NCBI RefSeq assembly: GCF_016745255.1
Contig: NZ_JADOEQ010000003.1
Location: forward strand, 186,001 to 250,000
Reading direction: 5' to 3'
DNA from: Enterococcus sp. BWR-S5
Lineage (GTDB): Bacteria > Bacillota > Bacilli > Lactobacillales > Enterococcaceae
DNA length: 64,000 nt
This document shows, one piece after another, positions 45,825-57,261 of this stretch. Every line of letters starts with the position of its first letter. Positions within the stretch are counted from its first letter, which is position 1. The position numbers and the translations under genes are program-made. The notes below the pieces were generated by a model. That model was not told the DNA's origin, made no database searches, and worked only from the letters and a program-made list of their open reading frames with translations.

Positions 45825-45834
45825 GACTGTTTAT

Positions 45835-46599
45835 TTATCGATTCAAATAGCCTTTGTAATCATTCACGTGAAGAAGATTCTTCGCATTTGTTACTCTATC
45901 TTCTGTAGGTGGTTCAATTCCATCAAGAGGATAATCTAAACCTAAATCATCCCACTTGTATTTACCCATTGTATGGTAAGGAAGGACCTCCACTTTATCT
46001 ACATTGTTCAATGTCTTGATGTAGTCATCCAAGCGAATCAAGTATTCATCATAATCACTGCGTTGAGGCACAAGCACATGACGAATCCAAACTGGCTGAT
46101 TGATTTCAGATAGGTATTCTGCCATTTCCAAAATGTTCTCATTACCCAATGAAGTCAACAATTTATGCTGCTTGTTATCGATATGCTTGATATCAAACAG
46201 AATAAGATCCGTATACTTCATCAGCTCTTGAAATTGGCTGAAAAATGGCTCTTCTCTTGTAAAAGGTTTCCCACAAGTATCTAAAGTGGTGTTAATCCCT
46301 TGTTCTTTGGCTTTCTTAAATAATTCGATCAGAAAATCCATCTGCAGTAATGGTTCTCCCCCACTTACAGTAATTCCGCCTTTGTCTCCCCAATAAGAGC
46401 GATATTTCATTGCTTCCGCAAGTACCTCATCGGTGGTCACTTCTTTTCCGCCGGAACCAATTTTCCATGTATCCGGGTTATGGCAAAATTGACATCTCAT
46501 ACGACAGCCTTGTGTAAATACAATAAATCGTACACCAGGTCCATCAACGGTACCAAAATTTTCTGTAGAATGGATTCTACCCTTTACTGCTTCAGTCAT
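45835..46599 (-). CDS. pflA: Pyruvate formate-lyase activating enzyme
   Basis: 254 residues. A radical-SAM enzyme that installs the glycyl radical on PflB under anaerobic conditions. The [4Fe-4S] motif is CRMRCQFC (Cys32, Cys36, Cys39), with TVSGGEPLLQ binding SAM, and TVDGPGVRF upstream as usual. ATG 46599 fits the family N-terminus (MTEAVKGRIHS); an in-frame ATG five codons earlier is possible, and neither has a strong ribosome binding site. It lies 140 bp downstream of pflB on the same strand, with a partial terminator between that would lower its expression relative to pflB. Confidence 0.95.
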   Translation of the reverse strand: MTEAVKGRIHSTENFGTVDGPGVRFIVFTQGCRMRCQFCHNPDTWKIGSGGKEVTTDEVLAEAMKYRSYWGDKGGITVSGGEPLLQMDFLIELFKKAKEQGINTTLDTCGKPFTREEPFFSQFQELMKYTDLILFDIKHIDNKQHKLLTSLGNENILEMAEYLSEINQPVWIRHVLVPQRSDYDEYLIRLDDYIKTLNNVDKVEVLPYHTMGKYKWDDLGLDYPLDGIEPPTEDRVTNAKNLLHVNDYKGYLNR

Positions 46600-46675
46600 A
46601 ATCTTTTCTCTCATTTCTTAAGAAACAGGCTCTGAACATTCTTAATAATGCCATCCCCTACCTCTTTTAATTAGA

Positions 46676-46716
46676 AAAGCCCGGAACAAAATTAGTTATA
46701 AAATTGTCCCGGACTT
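46676..46716 (-). terminator. Partial terminator between pflB and pflA
   Basis: Imperfect 13-position stem, AAGCCCGGAACAA (46678-46690) with TTGTCCCGGACTT (46704-46716), two mismatches; the minus strand continues with TTTTCT. Likely attenuates rather than blocks pflA transcription. Confidence 0.6.
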
Positions 46717-46739
46717 CAGTTATTGGTCTAAATCGTTAA

Positions 46740-48986
<2,247 letters not shown>

Positions 48987-49007
48987 GTTGTGCCTCCTTA
49001 AAATATG

Positions 49008-49067
49008 CTGTTAATTAACTATAACAGCTTTATGTGACAAGTATAACACATAATCTATTTTATGCAA
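49008..49067 (-). promoter_or_regulatory. Promoter and candidate operator of pflB
   Basis: Minus strand: -35 TTGCAT (49062-49067), 16-bp spacer, -10 TATACT (49040-49045). The inverted repeat TTATGTG (49030-49036) and CACATAA (49047-49053) spans the -10 and could bind a redox or carbon regulator. A second small stem, GCTGTTA/TAACAGC (49008-49014, 49022-49028), would lie in the leader RNA. Confidence 0.5.
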
Positions 49068-49208
49068 GCCTTTACTTGTTATATTTTTCCTTATTTATGC
49101 TATTATTTAAAAAAAGAGTCGTTTATCCTTGATATTACAACGTTTTAATTTCGTGAACATTTTCACTTAATTTTTCTCCAATGAAATTCCCATCTATTTA
49201 TCTGTTAA

Positions 49209-49247
49209 AAAAACACACGCATCTGTACTAATACAGGTGCGTGTGTT
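49209..49247 (-). terminator. Intrinsic terminator of parC
   Basis: A 16-bp stem with one wobble pair (49212-49227 with 49232-49247, CACACGCA core), 4-nt loop, followed on the minus strand by TTTTTTT. Confidence 0.92.
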
Positions 49248-49255
49248 GTATAATT

Positions 49256-51721
49256 TTATAGAACAGAGTCATCTTCTATGTCAAGGTTGACTAACTGATG
49301 TACCTCTTCAATACCGATCTCGTCTTTTTCATTAATAACAAAGGAACCGTTTGAACTTCTATCATTGATTGGCGCATTCATTGAGTCTATTAACAACCGT
49401 GTCCCTTTTTGAGTGATAACCAGCAGCTGGTTCGCTGTTGAGCTTTCATTCATGAAAATTACTCGATGCGGATTACTCTTCAATTCTCTTAGAACCATCA
49501 ATCCACGTTTTGCACGACCTAACTGATTTAACTCTTGTGCCAGCATGCGTTTCATACTTCCTCGTTGCGTCAGGATTGTAATCGGTGTGTCACCTTCTTT
49601 GTACACTAATAATCCATTGACAACAAAATCATGTTCTTTAAGGTTCATGGATTTAACACCGGCAGCTTTTGCACCTACAACCGGTACCTCATCTAGTGAA
49701 TAACGCAAACCAAACCCTCTATGACTGACTAAGAACACATCCCATAGCTCTTGATCGCTCGTTAAGGTAACATTGACGATTTCATCTGATTCTGATTTCA
49801 GCTTCATACAGGAAACTGCTTTACTGCGATAAGTCCGCCAAGGTTCAAAATCAGTCATTTTCGTCTGTTTAATCATTCCCTCTTTAGACATAAGCACAAA
49901 GGTTGCTGCAGAGTTGATTTCTTTATATGGATAAACAGCAATGATTGACTCATCGATAGCCATTCCACTAATAGTCTGAGAAATATGCTCTCCAATGTCC
50001 TTCCATCTTAAATCAGGCAGCTCGTGAATCGGTCTATAGATTACATTCGCCTTATTGGTAATCATTAATAAATGATCTAAAGTATTCGCTTCCCCGACAA
50101 ATAGCGGGAAGTCGCCTTCCTTCATTCCCAGCTCTTCAGGTTTGGAAGCAGTATAAGAACGAACACTGCTTCGTTTGACATAGCCTTCTCTTGTAACAGA
50201 AACAATGACATCTTCCTGAGCAACCAGGACTTCTGTTTCAATTTTGATTTCTTGAATCTCATCTTCGATTCGAGTCAATCGTTGAGTGCTATACTGTTTC
50301 TTCACTTCACGAAGCTCTTTCTTCATGACAGACATCAATTTTTTTTCATCATTTAAAATACTAGTCAATTCAGCTACTTCTTCGTCTAAAGCCTTTGCTT
50401 CAGATTCCAACTGTGTGATATCAGTATTGGTCAAACGATATAATTGCAATGTAACAATGGCTTCTGCCTGTGCTTCAGAAAATGCAAACTGAGTCACAAG
50501 ATTGTCTTTTGCGTTCTTCTTGTCTTTACTGCCTCGAATCGTCACAATCACTTTGTCCAAAATAGACAATGCTTTAATTAGACCTTCAACGATATGCTGG
50601 CGTTTTTTCGCTTTTTCCAGCTCAAAACGGCTTCGATTCGTAATGACTTCTTTCCTATGGGTTACGTAACTTTCAAGAATACGTAACAAGCCAACCTGAT
50701 GCGGTGTCATCTTATCAATTGCAACCATATTGAAATTATAGTTGATTTGCAGTTCTGTATTTTTGAAAAGGTAATTCAAAATACCTTCTGCATTTGCATC
50801 CTTTTTCAATTCCACAACCATTTGCAGACCTGTTCTATCTGTTTCATCTCGTACTTCTGCAATACCGTCAATTTTCTTGCTTAAACGGATTTCATCGATT
50901 TTTTTCACCAAGGCTGCTTTATTGACTTCATAAGGGATTTCAGAAATAACAATTTGCTGTTTTCCGCCTTTTAAATCCTCAATTCTCGTTTGAGAACGCA
51001 GGATGACTTTTCCCTTACCTGTTTCATAAGCCTTTTTGATTTCTTCTTTCCCTTGAAGAATACCACCTGTCGGAAAATCAGGTCCGGGAATATATTCCAT
51101 CAATTTATCCAGTGTAGCTTTAGGATGATCTATTAAGTAAATCGTTCCATCAATAACCTCTTCAAGATTATGTGGTGGGATTTCAGTGGCATACCCAGCC
51201 GAAATACCAGTGGAGCCATTAACCAATAAATTAGGGTATCGAGCCGGAAGAACAGTCGGTTCCTTTTCGGTGTCATCAAAGTTCCAGACAAAATCGACGG
51301 TTTCCTTTTCAATGTCCTGCAGCATTTCCCCACTCAATTTGGATAATCGAGCTTCAGTATAACGCATGGCTGCAGGCGGATCTCCATCCATACTTCCGTT
51401 ATTCCCATGCATTTCAATTAATACTTCTCTAAGCTTCCAATCTTGACTTAGACGCACCATCGCTTCGTAGATACTGCTATCACCATGGGGATGGTAGTTA
51501 CCCATAATATTCCCTACAGATTTAGCAGACTTCCGAAATGCTTTGTCAAAGGTATTTCCGTCCTTATTCATGGAAAAGAGAATTCTTCTCTGTACAGGCT
51601 TCAATCCATCCCGAATGTCGGGCAAGGCTCTTTCCTGAATGATATATTTGGAATAGCGGCCAAAGCGGTCGCCCATTACTTCTTCAAGGGTCAATTCTTG
51701 AATTTCCTGACGTATTTCCAA
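49256..51721 (-). CDS. parC: DNA topoisomerase IV subunit A
   Basis: 821 residues. Cleaves and rejoins DNA to unlink daughter chromosomes. The breakage-reunion domain holds RPDIRDGLKPVQ-type sequence (ALPDIRDGLKPVQRR), the quinolone region HPHGDSSIYE with the drug-sensitive Ser and Glu, and AAMRYTEAR with catalytic Tyr121; a C-terminal beta-pinwheel follows. The start is most likely TTG 51719-51721: AAAGGAG lies 9 nt upstream and the N-terminus then reads MEIRQEIQELTLEEVMGD as expected. A start at 51781 would add 20 unrelated residues. It follows parE by 275 bp on the same strand. Confidence 0.95.
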   Translation of the reverse strand: MEIRQEIQELTLEEVMGDRFGRYSKYIIQERALPDIRDGLKPVQRRILFSMNKDGNTFDKAFRKSAKSVGNIMGNYHPHGDSSIYEAMVRLSQDWKLREVLIEMHGNNGSMDGDPPAAMRYTEARLSKLSGEMLQDIEKETVDFVWNFDDTEKEPTVLPARYPNLLVNGSTGISAGYATEIPPHNLEEVIDGTIYLIDHPKATLDKLMEYIPGPDFPTGGILQGKEEIKKAYETGKGKVILRSQTRIEDLKGGKQQIVISEIPYEVNKAALVKKIDEIRLSKKIDGIAEVRDETDRTGLQMVVELKKDANAEGILNYLFKNTELQINYNFNMVAIDKMTPHQVGLLRILESYVTHRKEVITNRSRFELEKAKKRQHIVEGLIKALSILDKVIVTIRGSKDKKNAKDNLVTQFAFSEAQAEAIVTLQLYRLTNTDITQLESEAKALDEEVAELTSILNDEKKLMSVMKKELREVKKQYSTQRLTRIEDEIQEIKIETEVLVAQEDVIVSVTREGYVKRSSVRSYTASKPEELGMKEGDFPLFVGEANTLDHLLMITNKANVIYRPIHELPDLRWKDIGEHISQTISGMAIDESIIAVYPYKEINSAATFVLMSKEGMIKQTKMTDFEPWRTYRSKAVSCMKLKSESDEIVNVTLTSDQELWDVFLVSHRGFGLRYSLDEVPVVGAKAAGVKSMNLKEHDFVVNGLLVYKEGDTPITILTQRGSMKRMLAQELNQLGRAKRGLMVLRELKSNPHRVIFMNESSTANQLLVITQKGTRLLIDSMNAPINDRSSNGSFVINEKDEIGIEEVHQLVNLDIEDDSVL

Positions 51722-51996
51722 AACCGTCAACTCCTTTATATTATTGAGGAAATCAGGCAGGTAACTTTCTGATTTCTCCATCTTGGAGGTCCGATGTCCA
51801 TTTCCCTAGCATTCTTATTAAAAGGGAAATGGCTCTCCTTTTGTTCTTTGTGGAAACTAGTTGTTGTAACACACAGCGACTGTCATAACAGAGCTGATGT
51901 GGCACAATACAAGGCGACTTCAGGAGTGTTGCTCCCTCAATCTTTGCTGGTTTCTCCATCATTTCATGTACCACGATGGTTTAAACCTACCTTCGT

Positions 51997-54042
51997 CTAT
52001 TCTATATCAAATAAAGTGATTTCCTCACTTAGTTCTGTAGCTGGTTCTTCATTTTCAGAAGTTGGTTCAGCGGCAATCGCTGTTTCATCGTCTTGCTTAT
52101 CCAGAATGCTGCCCTCTTCTTCTAGCGTAAACTGAACATGTTTCTCAATCCATTCACGTCTAGGAGCAACCTTATCACCCATCAATGTGCTGACACGACG
52201 CTCAGCCTTATCATCTTCATCAATATTGACACGAATCAACGTTCTTGTCTCCGGGTTCATCGTTGTTTCCCACAACTGATCTGCATTCATTTCGCCAAGA
52301 CCTTTATACCGTTGCAGCATATAGCCTTTACCGATTTTTTTCGTAGCTGCTTCCAGCTCTTCATCTGTCCAGGCATATTCAAGCACTTCTTTTTTACCTG
52401 ATCCCTTGGAAACTTTATATAGAGGCGGTAAAGCAATGTAGACTTTACCTGCTTTAATCAATTGCTTCATATAGCGATAGAAAAATGTCAGCAGCAAGAC
52501 CTGAATGTGTGCCCCATCGGTATCCGCATCAGTCATGATAATGACTTTATCATAATTACAATCCTCTACTGAAAATTCAGCACCGACGCCGGCACCAATT
52601 GTATAAATCATTGTGTTAATTTCTTCATTTTTAAGAATATCCTGCATTTTAGCTTTTTCAGTATTCAAGACTTTACCACGTAACGGAAGAATTGCTTGGA
52701 ACTTTCTATCCCGTCCTTGCTTGGCAGAACCTCCGGCGGAATCTCCCTCGACAAGATACAGTTCATTTTTCTTAGGGTTTCGCGATTGTGCGGGTGTCAG
52801 CTTCCCTGACAGAAGAGACTCTCCCTTTTTCTTCTTCTTCCCATTACGGCTTTCTTCTCTGGCTTTACGAGCAGCTTCTCTGGCCTCTCTAGCCTTAATT
52901 GCCTTACGGATCAGCATTTGGCTCATATCACTGTTTTCTTGCAGATAAAAGACCATTTGCTCTCCAACTGCTGTGTCTACCGCGTTTCTTGCAAGCGGTG
53001 TTCCCAATTTTTCCTTGGTTTGCCCTTCAAATTGAAGTAGATTTTCAGGAACTCTGATAGAAAGGATTGCAGCTAAGCCTTCACGGAAATCACTGCCCTC
53101 CAAATTTTTATCTTTTTCTTTCAAAAGTCCAACCTTACGAGCATACTCATTATATGCTTTGGTCATAGATATCTTCATTCCAACTTCATGGGTCCCGCCA
53201 TCTTTTGTTCTTACGTTATTAACAAATGATAGGACATTTTCAGAAAATCCATCGTTGTACTGATAAGCCAGTTCAACCTCAATCCCGTCTTTTTCGCCTG
53301 AAAAGTAAATGACAGGTGTCAATGAATCCTTGTCTTCATTTAGATACTCAACAAACTCCTTAATTCCTTCTTCATAGTGAAAAACTTCTTCTTTAGGCTC
53401 ATCTTCTCTTAAATCCGCTAAAATAATTCTAACGCCTCGCAGAAGAAACGCAGACTCTCTTAAGCGACCTGCTAAGGTTTCATATGAAAATTTCGTTGTT
53501 GAAAAAATACTGGCATCTGGAAGAAAAGTAACGGATGTTCCGTTTTTCTTTTTCGTCTTGCCCAGCTTCTTCAATGTGCCAACTGGCTTTCCGCCATTTT
53601 CGAACCGTTCCATATATTCAGTGCCATCACGTACTATGCGAACTTCCAGCCACTCAGATAGGGCATTCACTACGCTGGCACCCACACCATGAAGACCTCC
53701 AGATGTTTTATAGCCACCTTGACCAAACTTACCACCTGCATGAAGTACAGTAAAAATTACCTGAACAGTCGGAATCCCTGAAGCATGCATTCCGACCGGC
53801 ATCCCACGACCGGAGTCTTCTACAGTCAAACTGTTGTCCTTGTTTATTGTTACTTTGATTTCGTCTCCATATCCGGAAAGCGCCTCGTCAACTGCATTAT
53901 CTACAATCTCATAAACCAAATGGTGCAGTCCACGGCTATCCGTTGAACCGATATACATTCCCGGCCGTTTTCTAACAGCCTCAAGTCCTTCTAGCACTTG
54001 AATGGATGAATCGTTATACTCATTATTTACCTTCTTTACCAA
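51997..54042 (-). CDS. parE: DNA topoisomerase IV subunit B
   Basis: 681 residues. The ATPase subunit paired with ParC. The GHKL ATP site is seen in IVDNAVDEAL, DSGRGMPVG and GLHGVGASVVNALS, and the TOPRIM domain in YLVEGDSAGGSA and MTDADTDGAHI; QRYKGLGEM is near the end. The start is TTG 54042 with AAGGAG 8 nt upstream. The acidic tail (about 640-681) is variable in the family. Transcribed before parC. Confidence 0.97.
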   Translation of the reverse strand: MVKKVNNEYNDSSIQVLEGLEAVRKRPGMYIGSTDSRGLHHLVYEIVDNAVDEALSGYGDEIKVTINKDNSLTVEDSGRGMPVGMHASGIPTVQVIFTVLHAGGKFGQGGYKTSGGLHGVGASVVNALSEWLEVRIVRDGTEYMERFENGGKPVGTLKKLGKTKKKNGTSVTFLPDASIFSTTKFSYETLAGRLRESAFLLRGVRIILADLREDEPKEEVFHYEEGIKEFVEYLNEDKDSLTPVIYFSGEKDGIEVELAYQYNDGFSENVLSFVNNVRTKDGGTHEVGMKISMTKAYNEYARKVGLLKEKDKNLEGSDFREGLAAILSIRVPENLLQFEGQTKEKLGTPLARNAVDTAVGEQMVFYLQENSDMSQMLIRKAIKAREAREAARKAREESRNGKKKKKGESLLSGKLTPAQSRNPKKNELYLVEGDSAGGSAKQGRDRKFQAILPLRGKVLNTEKAKMQDILKNEEINTMIYTIGAGVGAEFSVEDCNYDKVIIMTDADTDGAHIQVLLLTFFYRYMKQLIKAGKVYIALPPLYKVSKGSGKKEVLEYAWTDEELEAATKKIGKGYMLQRYKGLGEMNADQLWETTMNPETRTLIRVNIDEDDKAERRVSTLMGDKVAPRREWIEKHVQFTLEEEGSILDKQDDETAIAAEPTSENEEPATELSEEITLFDIE

Positions 54043-54110
54043 AGAAAAAACTCCTTATACTTGGATTCTCACAGCATCAAGCCGCATCATTACAATAATA
54101 CTCTAAAAGC

Positions 54111-54148
54111 TCTCAAAAAAAAAGAGCTTTCCGCCTCGGCTGCTCTTT
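54111..54148 (-). terminator. Intrinsic terminator of the CoA-binding protein gene
   Basis: AAAGAGC (54121-54127) pairs with GCTCTTT (54142-54148), with further inner CCG/CGG pairs; on the minus strand it is followed by nine T residues. Confidence 0.85.
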
Positions 54149-54170
54149 CTTAATAATATACGCAGAACAA

Positions 54171-54596
54171 TTAAGAAGACATTTTTGCAAGTTCAATTTT
54201 AATGCAACGATTCATGATGATATCATGTCTTCCTGCATTTTTCAACAGCTCCGCCGCCTGATCGTTTTCCAAACCTAATTGTGCCCAAAAAACTTTTGCA
54301 TCTGTCTTTAGAAACTCCTCAGCAACCTCAGGTAAAAATTCACTTCTTCTGAAAACATCCACAATATCAATTGTTCCCGGGACTGAGACCAAATCAGGAT
54401 AGACCTGCTCACCTAAAATTTTCTGACCTGCCAACACAGGATTCACGGGAACAATCTCATAACCTTGTTCCTGAAGCAACACAGCAATTTGATAGCTTGT
54501 ACGATCTTCTTTATTACTTAATCCGACAACTGCGATTCTTTTCGCCTCTCTCAGGTAAGAAAAAATTTGTTCATCTGTTGGATTCTGAAATGTCAT
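54171..54596 (-). CDS. CoA-binding domain protein (YccU-like)
   Basis: 141 residues, a single Rossmann-type CoA-binding domain. IAVVGLSNKEDRTSY at 20-34 is the nucleotide loop, followed by IVPVNPVLAG and VDVFRR, and it ends with IIMNRCIKIE, the usual C-terminus of the family. The function is unknown; the fold is that of succinyl-CoA synthetase alpha chains. It is transcribed alone, divergent from plsY. Confidence 0.88.
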   Translation of the reverse strand: MTFQNPTDEQIFSYLREAKRIAVVGLSNKEDRTSYQIAVLLQEQGYEIVPVNPVLAGQKILGEQVYPDLVSVPGTIDIVDVFRRSEFLPEVAEEFLKTDAKVFWAQLGLENDQAAELLKNAGRHDIIMNRCIKIELAKMSS

Positions 54597-54683
54597 ACTT
54601 GATCATCCCACTTTCTTATTTAATAGAAATACGTTCAACTGGTTCTTATCAACATATATTAAGATAGCATTTTTTTGTGATTT

Positions 54684-54732
54684 TGAAAATGATTTCCTTT
54701 CTAATTGCATATGAAAAAGAAAATCATTTTCT
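54684..54732. promoter_or_regulatory. Two Fur-family-like boxes between the CoA-binding gene and plsY
   Basis: AGAAAATCATTTTCT (54718-54732) is a perfect 7-1-7 palindrome of the Fur/PerR/Zur box type; TGAAAATGATTTCCT (54684-54698) is a degenerate copy 34 bp away. A/T-rich palindromes can arise by chance, so this is tentative. Confidence 0.35.
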
Positions 54733-54809
54733 CGATATGGATAGGATTTATGCGCTCATTTTCCTCAACCGCCATTACCAGTATTACTTGGCAATGAAAA
54801 ATTCATGAT

Positions 54810-54838
54810 TGTTCCCGAAATTTTTTCATGATAAAATG
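54810..54838 (+). promoter_or_regulatory. Promoter of plsY
   Basis: -35 TTGTTC (54810-54815), 17-bp spacer, -10 TAAAAT (54833-54838), 33 bp before the ATG. Confidence 0.65.
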
Positions 54839-54871
54839 AACATTAGTTTGAATAAAGAAAGGGGCAAACAT

Positions 54872-55501
54872 ATGAAAATAGCAGCATTGCTACTCATTGC
54901 CTATTTATTAGGCTCAATCCCATCCGGGGTTTGGGTCGGAAAAATTTTTTTTGATAAAGACATTCGCCAGTTCGGCAGCAACAGCATGGGAACAACCAAT
55001 ACTTTCCGAGTATTAGGAAAAAAAGCCGGGATTGCTGTTCTGTTGATGGACATTTTAAAGGGAACCCTCGCTACATGTCTGCCGATGATTTTCAATCTAC
55101 CCGTTAATCCTTTGATTTTTGGTGTAGCGGCAGTTTTGGGTCATACATTCCCAATTTTTGCTAACTTCAAAGGCGGCAAAGCGGTCGCAACCAGTGCCGG
55201 CATGATTTTAGGATACAGCCCGCTGTTCTTCGTATACTCTGCTACCATTTTTGTTGTTACATTGTTTATCTCAAGTATGGTCAGTGTTACGAGTATGGTC
55301 AGCGCAGTATTAATTACACTTTCCACGATTATATTGCCATTTGTTTGGCCAGCTGTTTTACCGCAGTTTGATTGGTTGCTAACCACAATAGCAGCTGCCT
55401 TAACTGTTTTTATCTTCATTCGCCACAAAGCCAATATTGGTCGAATTAAAAATGGCACCGAGAACCGAGTGCCTTTTGGTTTGAATAAGAAAAAAGATTA
55501 G
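54872..55501 (+). CDS. plsY: Glycerol-3-phosphate acyltransferase PlsY
   Basis: 209 residues, integral membrane protein with about five hydrophobic helices. It acylates glycerol-3-phosphate from acyl-phosphate, the first step of phospholipid synthesis. The three family motifs are present: [22 protein letters not shown] and [12 protein letters not shown] 54872 has AAAGGGG upstream; an earlier in-frame ATG at 54809 precedes the promoter -10 and is excluded. Confidence 0.95.
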   Translation: MKIAALLLIAYLLGSIPSGVWVGKIFFDKDIRQFGSNSMGTTNTFRVLGKKAGIAVLLMDILKGTLATCLPMIFNLPVNPLIFGVAAVLGHTFPIFANFKGGKAVATSAGMILGYSPLFFVYSATIFVVTLFISSMVSVTSMVSAVLITLSTIILPFVWPAVLPQFDWLLTTIAAALTVFIFIRHKANIGRIKNGTENRVPFGLNKKKD

Positions 55502-55513
55502 CTTAAATAGTAA

Positions 55514-55562
55514 AGCATTGCCTTCAGTTGACTCAAAATCAATTCAGGCAATGCTATTTTTT
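55514..55562 (+). terminator. Intrinsic terminator of plsY
   Basis: A 10-bp perfect stem, AGCATTGCCT (55514-55523) and AGGCAATGCT (55546-55555), followed by ATTTTTTCC. It also lies just beyond the convergent epimerase gene. Confidence 0.85.
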
Positions 55563-55565
55563 CCT

Positions 55566-56441
55566 CTATTTTACAGAAATTGTATAGCTTGTATTGAAAA
55601 GCTCTTTTGGATTCAAGCGATTGACAGCAAATTTATCAACTAATTCACCGTTGCTATCTACCTTATCAGCAATTCCCCACCAAGGCTCAATACACACAAA
55701 TGGTGCTTCCACTCCATAAGGTGACCAAACACCGACAAATGGAATATTGTCATATTTTAAGCTGATACTGTGATTACTTTTATCTGTCTTGAAAGCAATC
55801 TCTGTTTTTCCAGGTGTCTCATAAATTAGAGCATCCTTCTCAAAAAGCTCACGTGTTAAATCGTAATCTACACTTGTTTGCCCTAATGTTTTATTGGCTA
55901 AGTCAACAAACGGTCCATTTAACGGCAGTTGAATTCGATCAACTTTAGGTTCAAAGGAAAGGTAGTAATCTGTAAAGGCTAATTGTTCCTCTAAAGGAAT
56001 ATTGAATGCCGGATGTCCACCGATTGAAAACAGCATTTCCTCTAATCCTGTATTTATCACTTGGTAACCAACAATGATTTCAGCATTTTCCAATGTATAC
56101 GTCAGAACCAATTCAAAATCAAAAGGGTAGATTTCTTTTGATTCTTTGGAGCTTTTTAGGGAGAGCGCAACCATTTCAGGTCCTTTTTCAATAACTTCAA
56201 AAACTTGGTCTCGAGCAAATCCGTGCTGTCCCATTGGATACGTTTTTCCTTGATAACGATAACTGTCATCTTTTGAACGTCCGACAAAAGGAAATAGCAC
56301 TGGCGCATGTCTTCCCCAAAATTTAGGGTCTCCTTGCCAAATGTACTCCAAACCAGTCTCTTTTGCCTTTAAACTGATGAGCTCTGCGCCTTCTTCGGCG
56401 ATTGTTGCGATAAGTGCTTCATTTTCAATAATAACGGTCAT
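55566..56441 (-). CDS. Aldose 1-epimerase family protein (LacX-like)
   Basis: 291 residues with the galactose-mutarotase beta-sandwich. HAPVLFPFVGR, GQHGFARD (catalytic His), SIGGHPAFN (second His) and CIEPWWG (with the Glu) are conserved. It interconverts sugar anomers in the cytoplasm; the exact sugar is unknown. It starts 9 bp after the codY stop and ends the xerC-hslV-hslU-codY unit. Confidence 0.88.
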   Translation of the reverse strand: MTVIIENEALIATIAEEGAELISLKAKETGLEYIWQGDPKFWGRHAPVLFPFVGRSKDDSYRYQGKTYPMGQHGFARDQVFEVIEKGPEMVALSLKSSKESKEIYPFDFELVLTYTLENAEIIVGYQVINTGLEEMLFSIGGHPAFNIPLEEQLAFTDYYLSFEPKVDRIQLPLNGPFVDLANKTLGQTSVDYDLTRELFEKDALIYETPGKTEIAFKTDKSNHSISLKYDNIPFVGVWSPYGVEAPFVCIEPWWGIADKVDSNGELVDKFAVNRLNPKELFNTSYTISVK

Positions 56442-56450
56442 TGTTCGTCC

Positions 56451-57242
56451 CTACTTCCGCTTTTTATCCAATTCTTTAATAAATTGTTTGTTTAGAATTT
56501 TTAGGTAAGTCCCCTTCATTCCCAGTGAACGCGATTCAATAATGCCTGCTGACTCCAGCTTTCGAAGTGCGTTGACAATTACCGAACGAGTAATGCCAAT
56601 TTCATCAGCAATACTTGATGCAGTTAGACGACCTTCGTCGCCCTCCAATGCGTTAAATATCGCTTGAACAGCTTTTAACTCACTGTAAGAGAGTGTATTA
56701 ATCGCCATCTGCACAGCAGTTGCACTGCGTACCTCCGCTTCAATACTACGAGATTTCTGATAAAGAATCTGCATACCAACTACCGTACCACCGTATTCTG
56801 CAAGAACCAGATCCTCATCAGCAAATGATTCTTCCATTCTAGCCAGAATGATTGTTCCCAGCCGCTCTCCTGCCCCGTAAATTGGAATGACGGTTGTCAG
56901 TCCATTAGGATAATCTTCTCTTAACTCAACAGGAAAGGCTGTTAAATCACTATTGATAGGAATATTAGCTTCTGTTTTTTGCAGTACAGCAACAGCATCC
57001 GTGTAGCTTTGCGGGAACTGCTTTTCTTCAAACATGTGCTTCACACGTGCATTGTTGACATCGAGCTTCTCGTTGTAGCCCAGCAGCTCCCCATTGCTGC
57101 TAATGATGTAGGCATTACTTATTAAGATATCGCCAAGAATTGTAGCCATTTTACCATAGGGCAAATCAGCTTCCAAATCAAACGTGTTCTTTTGTTGAAG
57201 CAGGCGATTGATTTGGCGTGTTCGATCCAATAATGTTTCCAT
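56451..57242 (-). CDS. codY: GTP-sensing global regulator CodY
   Basis: 263 residues. The N-terminal GAF domain (about 1-155) senses branched-chain amino acids; the winged helix-turn-helix (about 205-240, TASSIADEIGITRSVIVNALRKLE split here by position only) binds AATTTTCWGAAAATT-type sites. It represses amino-acid uptake and biosynthesis genes in rich conditions. GAGGAG precedes the ATG. It follows hslU by 19 bp, the conserved Firmicute arrangement. Confidence 0.96.
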   Translation of the reverse strand: METLLDRTRQINRLLQQKNTFDLEADLPYGKMATILGDILISNAYIISSNGELLGYNEKLDVNNARVKHMFEEKQFPQSYTDAVAVLQKTEANIPINSDLTAFPVELREDYPNGLTTVIPIYGAGERLGTIILARMEESFADEDLVLAEYGGTVVGMQILYQKSRSIEAEVRSATAVQMAINTLSYSELKAVQAIFNALEGDEGRLTASSIADEIGITRSVIVNALRKLESAGIIESRSLGMKGTYLKILNKQFIKELDKKRK

Positions 57243-57261
57243 TTTTTGTACTCCTCTTCTT

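Larger units (their letters stand above)
45513..45834. other. Upstream region of the toxin cassette
   Basis: 322 bp between pflA and lap1, no coding region. It holds the long palindrome (45546-45651), an A/T-run region (45720-45760) and the pflA terminator. I found no convincing -35/-10 pair, only a weak extended -10. Confidence 0.55.
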
